DNA of 9,311 nucleotides from Pseudomonadota bacterium. GTDB taxonomy: Bacteria > Pseudomonadota > Gammaproteobacteria > Pseudomonadales > Azotimanducaceae. A program made the position numbers and the translations under genes. The notes under the pieces were generated by a model, which saw nothing but the letters and a program-made list of their open reading frames with translations, made no database searches and was not told the origin of the DNA. The DNA is taken from NCBI GenBank assembly GCA_009936895.1, contig JAACDS010000401.1, positions 1 through 9,311 of the forward strand, in the 5' to 3' direction. Below are positions 6,655 through 9,311 of this stretch, one piece after another. Every line of letters begins with the position of its first letter. The first letter of the stretch is position 1.

Positions 6655-7920
6655 CTACGTGACGGTTTTGGCCGGCTGACGGTAGAACGACACCGCTAAC
6701 GCCGCTAAGAAATACAAACCAAGGAACACCTGAAACGCGATGTCATAAGACCCGGTGACATCAAAAATCCAACCCGCAAAGGGCACGCCAAGGATTTGAA
6801 TTGGAAACATCGCAGGGCGCATTAGCCCCAATACCGCACCAAAACGGTCCCGCCCGAAGGTTTTGCCGACCACAGCACCGTGCATGGGTACAACGCCACC
6901 GACACCGTAACCAAACATGCTGGCACCAACGGCAAACGTCAGGTAATCCAACGAACTGAACATCAGATATTGGCCGGTGAACTGCATAAAAATGACGATG
7001 GCCATTACCTTGCGAACACTGAGCCGATCGCTCAGCCAACCAAAGCTCAGCTTCCCGACGACACCAAAACCCGCGCACAGCGACATCACTAGGGACGCCT
7101 CGACCAGGGTATACCCAAAGTCTGTGAGTCGCGGAATCATATGTGTCAACGTGGCGCTCATGCTGCAGAAGAGCAGCGAAAAGGTCAGGACGATCATGCG
7201 AAAGTTATGTTCTTTGAACAGCTCCAACAGGCGCATCTTAGGTGGCGTTTTTTCCACTGGCGGCACGATGGTGCCGTCGTCGAATTTGATCGGCATCGCG
7301 CCATCGGGTCGCAGCCCAACATCCTCGGGTCGAGAAATCACCAGACGAAAAATCAGCGGCACCACCACAAGAAAGGTAAAGGCGCTGTAAACCAAAAAGC
7401 CCTGACGCCAGCCAAAGTTCTCTATCAGTTCTGCACTGATGTACGGCATGATCACACCGGACAATGACACTCCGGCCGCCGCGATACCAAGCGCCGTGCC
7501 CCGACGCTTGTCGAACCAGTTGGTCACCAGCTTACTGGTAGCCAGGTTGCCCATGCTGCTGGCCCCAAATCCGATGAACAAGCCCAGCACCAAATAAAAC
7601 TGCAGCTCGTTTTGCACAAAGGACAAGCCAAGGAAACCAAAAGCCATAAACAGGGCCCCAATACCCATCACATTACGCAGCGGATACTTATCTAGCGCAC
7701 GCCCCACATAGGGTGCGGCGATGGCACCCACCGCGTTAGTAACCGTCAGGCCAATGGCGACACCCAGCCGAGAGCCGCCAAAATCTTCTGCGATGGCTTT
7801 AAAAAACACGCCGTAGGAGTAAAAAAAGAACCCAACAGCGACAAAGTCGATGCAAAAGGCCACGAGAACCATCTTCCAACCGAGAAATGGTTTGGCTTTT
7901 TGAGTAACAGCTTGTTGCAA
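6655..7920 (-). CDS. MFS transporter, monocarboxylate (MCT/OFA-like) type, probable TTG start
   Basis: The 421-aa protein is a second 12-helix MFS carrier of the same subfamily as the one at 2943-4253. Helix 1 starts after FLGWKMVLVAF (about 12-22). GRALDKYPLRN (73-83) is the loop 2-3 signature, WFDKRRGTALGIAAAG (135-150) is the classical MCT/OFA helix 5 region, and SRPEDVGLRPDG (196-207) ends the first half. GWLSDRLSVRK is the second motif A copy. The frame is open only eleven codons upstream of the TTG at 7920-7918 before a TAG. That stretch has no ATG or GTG, and the first internal ATG (residue 17) would fall at the edge of helix 1, so TTG is the likeliest start, although no strong ribosome binding site is seen. 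It is convergent with the 102-aa gene and divergent from the YjbR-like gene. A TTGACT at 7966-7961 could be a -35 box but lacks a good -10 partner. The substrate is unknown, probably an organic anion. Confidence 0.86.
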   Translation of the reverse strand: MQQAVTQKAKPFLGWKMVLVAFCIDFVAVGFFFYSYGVFFKAIAEDFGGSRLGVAIGLTVTNAVGAIAAPYVGRALDKYPLRNVMGIGALFMAFGFLGLSFVQNELQFYLVLGLFIGFGASSMGNLATSKLVTNWFDKRRGTALGIAAAGVSLSGVIMPYISAELIENFGWRQGFLVYSAFTFLVVVPLIFRLVISRPEDVGLRPDGAMPIKFDDGTIVPPVEKTPPKMRLLELFKEHNFRMIVLTFSLLFCSMSATLTHMIPRLTDFGYTLVEASLVMSLCAGFGVVGKLSFGWLSDRLSVRKVMAIVIFMQFTGQYLMFSSLDYLTFAVGASMFGYGVGGVVPMHGAVVGKTFGRDRFGAVLGLMRPAMFPIQILGVPFAGWIFDVTGSYDIAFQVFLGLYFLAALAVSFYRQPAKTVT

Positions 7921-7987
7921 AAGTATGGCCGAGGTGAGAAGCCCGGTAGTCTAACACGCAAGTCAATTTCCAGCGGAACAAAGATTA

Positions 7988-8776
7988 ATGAGCAAGAACA
8001 TCAGCGATGCCGTACGCGAAGTTTGTCTTGGAATGCGCGACGTTTCCGAGGTGGTCAGCCGAGGCAGCCCCAATTTCAGGGTTGCCAACAAGACCTTCGC
8101 CATCTATCAAATCAATCATCACGGCGATGGCCGCATTGCGCTATGGCTCAACAGCCCACCCGGCGCGCAACGGTTCTACGTAGAGGAAAATCAGGCTCTC
8201 TACTTTGTGCCACCCTACGTCGGGCCCAGGGGCTGGCTGGGCCTGAACCTCGACAGAGGTCTCGACTGGCAGATCATCAGCCAACGGATCTATGAGGCTT
8301 ACGCCCACATCGCAACCGCCAAGGTGCTTGCGGAACAGCCCGAACCGGTCTGTATCGAACCACCTACCGAGGGCCTCGACCCAGCGGTCTTTGACCCCTT
8401 CCAGAAGCCGGAGCTTGCTGCCGTTCAGGCACAGATCGCCGAATACTGCCTGGCCCTACCCGAAACACGCCAAGATCAGCAGTTTGGCGCGCCCAGTTTC
8501 CGCGCTGGCAAGAAGACCTTCTGCACGCTGCATTTTTACCAAGGCAAACTGGAACTGAGCGTTTGGACCGGGGGAGAAGAACAAGCCCTGCGCACTGCCG
8601 ATCCACGATATCGAATCCCCCAGTACATTGGCCATCGGGGCTGGCTGAATCTGGACATCCACCAGAAAGCGGACAAGGAGGAAGCCGAGGAACTTATTCT
8701 CAACAGTTATCGGCATTTTGCGCTTAAGCGGATGTTGCGAGCATTGGATACGATGGGTATGTCGTCTTTGAGGTAG
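7988..8776 (+). CDS. Tandem MmcQ/YjbR-like (DUF419-type) two-domain protein
   Basis: The 262-aa protein is made of two similar halves, each resembling the MmcQ/YjbR fold, a small 'double wing' domain of unknown biochemical function. Half 1 (about 1-115) has GSPNFRVANKTFA (26-38) and YVGPRGWLGLNLD (77-89). Half 2 (about 140-255) has GAPSFRAGKKTFC (167-179) and YIGHRGWLNLDI (213-224). The motifs recur about 136-141 residues apart and in the same order, so the gene arose by internal duplication. The linker (about 116-140) is proline- and acid-rich. Members are usually single domains of about 110-120 aa, so this is roughly double length. There is no signal peptide or membrane segment. GGAA (7975-7978) nine bases before the ATG is an acceptable ribosome binding site. 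The 67-bp gap to the divergent transporter gene suggests shared control. The family call rests on motif memory, the duplication is seen directly. Confidence 0.72.
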   Translation: MSKNISDAVREVCLGMRDVSEVVSRGSPNFRVANKTFAIYQINHHGDGRIALWLNSPPGAQRFYVEENQALYFVPPYVGPRGWLGLNLDRGLDWQIISQRIYEAYAHIATAKVLAEQPEPVCIEPPTEGLDPAVFDPFQKPELAAVQAQIAEYCLALPETRQDQQFGAPSFRAGKKTFCTLHFYQGKLELSVWTGGEEQALRTADPRYRIPQYIGHRGWLNLDIHQKADKEEAEELILNSYRHFALKRMLRALDTMGMSSLR

Positions 8777-8817
8777 CGAACGACATCGCTGTGCACAAAC
8801 GAGTCCCTGATACCACG

Positions 8818-8841
8818 AGGGTCCAGTGCACGTTAGACCCT
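8818..8841. repeat. Inverted repeat AGGGTC-N12-GACCCT with central GTGCAC
   Basis: This element lies in the gap 8777-8995. The two 6-bp arms are perfect complements, and the spacer contains the palindrome GTGCAC (8826-8831) almost at the centre. A second GTGCAC occurs at 8791-8796. The next bases hold GAGCTC at 8842-8847 and again at 8864-8869, 22 bp apart (about two helical turns, same face). No T-tract follows, so it is not a standard terminator. It could be an operator, or a weak stem ending the YjbR-like gene's message. Confidence 0.35.
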
Positions 8842-8934
8842 GAGCTCCAGCCCAGAAAAACTTGAGCTCGTCGAGACCATCTCCAAATGCCGGGCGATTC
8901 TCTTAGCGGCGGCACCTGTCTGTTTGGATAACCC

Positions 8935-8963
8935 TTGCACCATCCCCTTCCCTTCGATGTAAT
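8935..8963 (+). promoter_or_regulatory. Sigma-70-like promoter for the CoA-transferase gene
   Basis: TTGCAC (8935-8940) and TGTAAT (8958-8963) are separated by exactly 17 bases; the -10 box matches the consensus at five of six positions, the -35 at three. Transcription would begin near 8970 and give a leader of about 25 bases. That leader contains GGGGAG (8981-8986), nine bases before the ATG at 8996, a good ribosome binding site. The rest of the 219-bp gap (8777-8995) has no gene I would call; its palindromes are listed separately. Confidence 0.5.
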
Positions 8964-8995
8964 CCATGCTTTGTATTTACGGGGAGAGACCGAGC

Positions 8996-9311
8996 ATGGC
9001 CGCACCATTAGACGATGTCGTTGTACTGGAAATTGACAATTGGATGGCGGCGCCGAGTGCTGGCGCTGTGTTGGCGGACATGGGCGCTCGGGTCATCAAA
9101 ATCGAGCCCATCTCAGGTGATCCCATGCGAGGCATGAGTCGCCCGGTCAAGGGAGATCGTTTTGACGAGGCGTTCAAAGACTACGACTTTCAGTTCGATG
9201 TCGACAATCGCGGCAAAGAGTCTATTGCTGTTGCTCTAGATCAGCCTGAGGGCGCCGAGTTGGTCCGTCAGTTGGCGCGAAAAGCCGACATTTTCATGTG
9301 TAATCTGCTCA
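8996..9311 (+). CDS. CaiB/BaiF family III CoA-transferase, N-terminal part (cut by right edge)
   Basis: The first 105 codons of a family III CoA-transferase are present; members are usually around 400 aa, so about three quarters are missing. The start VVVLEIDNWMAAPSAGAVLA, then DMGARVIKIEPISGDPMRGM (residues 28-47), is the standard N-terminal CoA-binding Rossmann-like region of CaiB, formyl-CoA transferase and alpha-methylacyl-CoA racemase. DNRGKESIAVALDQPEGAELV (about 72-92), followed by KADIFMCNLL, matches the next conserved block, where relatives usually have a 'D-V-f-v-e-N-f' ending. The catalytic aspartate of the family lies beyond the edge, so transferase and racemase roles cannot be separated. 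Such enzymes activate or racemise carboxylic acids as CoA thioesters, which fits the acyl-CoA theme of the window. It has its own promoter and ribosome binding site. Confidence 0.88.
   Translation, partial: MAAPLDDVVVLEIDNWMAAPSAGAVLADMGARVIKIEPISGDPMRGMSRPVKGDRFDEAFKDYDFQFDVDNRGKESIAVALDQPEGAELVRQLARKADIFMCNLL

Noticed and set aside
6977..7467. Plus-strand frames of 137 and 108 codons inside the second MFS gene
   Set aside because: They are antisense shadows of a clear 12-helix transporter; products are low in hydrophobic core pattern and match nothing I know.
8724..9008. Minus-strand frame of 94 codons spanning the gap before the CoA-transferase
   Set aside because: It overlaps both flanking genes antisense and has a Trp/Arg/Ser-rich composition without a recognisable pattern.
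1..9311. Hidden mobile element, CRISPR array, toxin-antitoxin pair or RNA gene
   Set aside because: No transposase or integrase motifs, no regularly spaced repeats, no paired small genes, and no tRNA- or rRNA-like stretch were seen; gaps are short and coding density is normal.

Overview
The window is ordinary-looking bacterial chromosome of moderately high GC. Its gene content suggests an aerobic, lipid- and organic-acid-using Gram-negative heterotroph, most likely a gammaproteobacterium. That placement rests on gene content and protein style (acyl-CoA dehydrogenase, enoyl-CoA hydratase, CaiB/BaiF CoA-transferase, monocarboxylate-type MFS carriers, a Sec-exported phosphodiesterase), not on a marker gene. 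There are ten protein genes, two of them cut by the window edges. No tRNA, rRNA, CRISPR array, insertion sequence or phage gene was seen.

Left part (1-2852): the 5' part of a DXD-type glycosyltransferase gene runs off the left edge on the minus strand. It diverges from a gene for an exported glycerophosphodiester phosphodiesterase. The 77-bp gap between them carries a clean 13-bp palindrome over a possible promoter. The phosphodiesterase gene meets a patatin-like phospholipase gene tail to tail with a 4-bp overlap. Both enzymes belong to glycerophospholipid turnover, but they are predicted to sit in different compartments.

Middle part (2853-6612): a monocarboxylate/OFA-type MFS transporter gene diverges from the phospholipase. 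After 61 bp it is followed on the same strand by an acyl-CoA dehydrogenase of the short/branched-chain type, an enoyl-CoA hydratase overlapping it by 4 bp (ATGA), and a 102-aa protein I do not recognise. The natural reading is uptake of an organic acid followed by the dehydrogenation and hydration steps of acyl-CoA breakdown, resembling the isobutyryl-CoA steps of valine degradation. The later enzymes of that route are not in the window.

Right part (6613-9311): a second MFS transporter of the same subfamily lies on the minus strand with a probable TTG start. It diverges from a gene encoding two tandem MmcQ/YjbR-like domains. A 219-bp intergenic region with several short palindromes and a good promoter then leads into the start of a CaiB/BaiF family III CoA-transferase gene cut by the right edge.

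I found no convincing new defence, mobile or RNA system. The points most worth a second look are the duplicated YjbR-like protein, the unrecognised 102-aa gene behind the acyl-CoA operon, the pair of related transporters around that operon, and the palindrome-rich regulatory gaps at 395-471 and 8777-8995.
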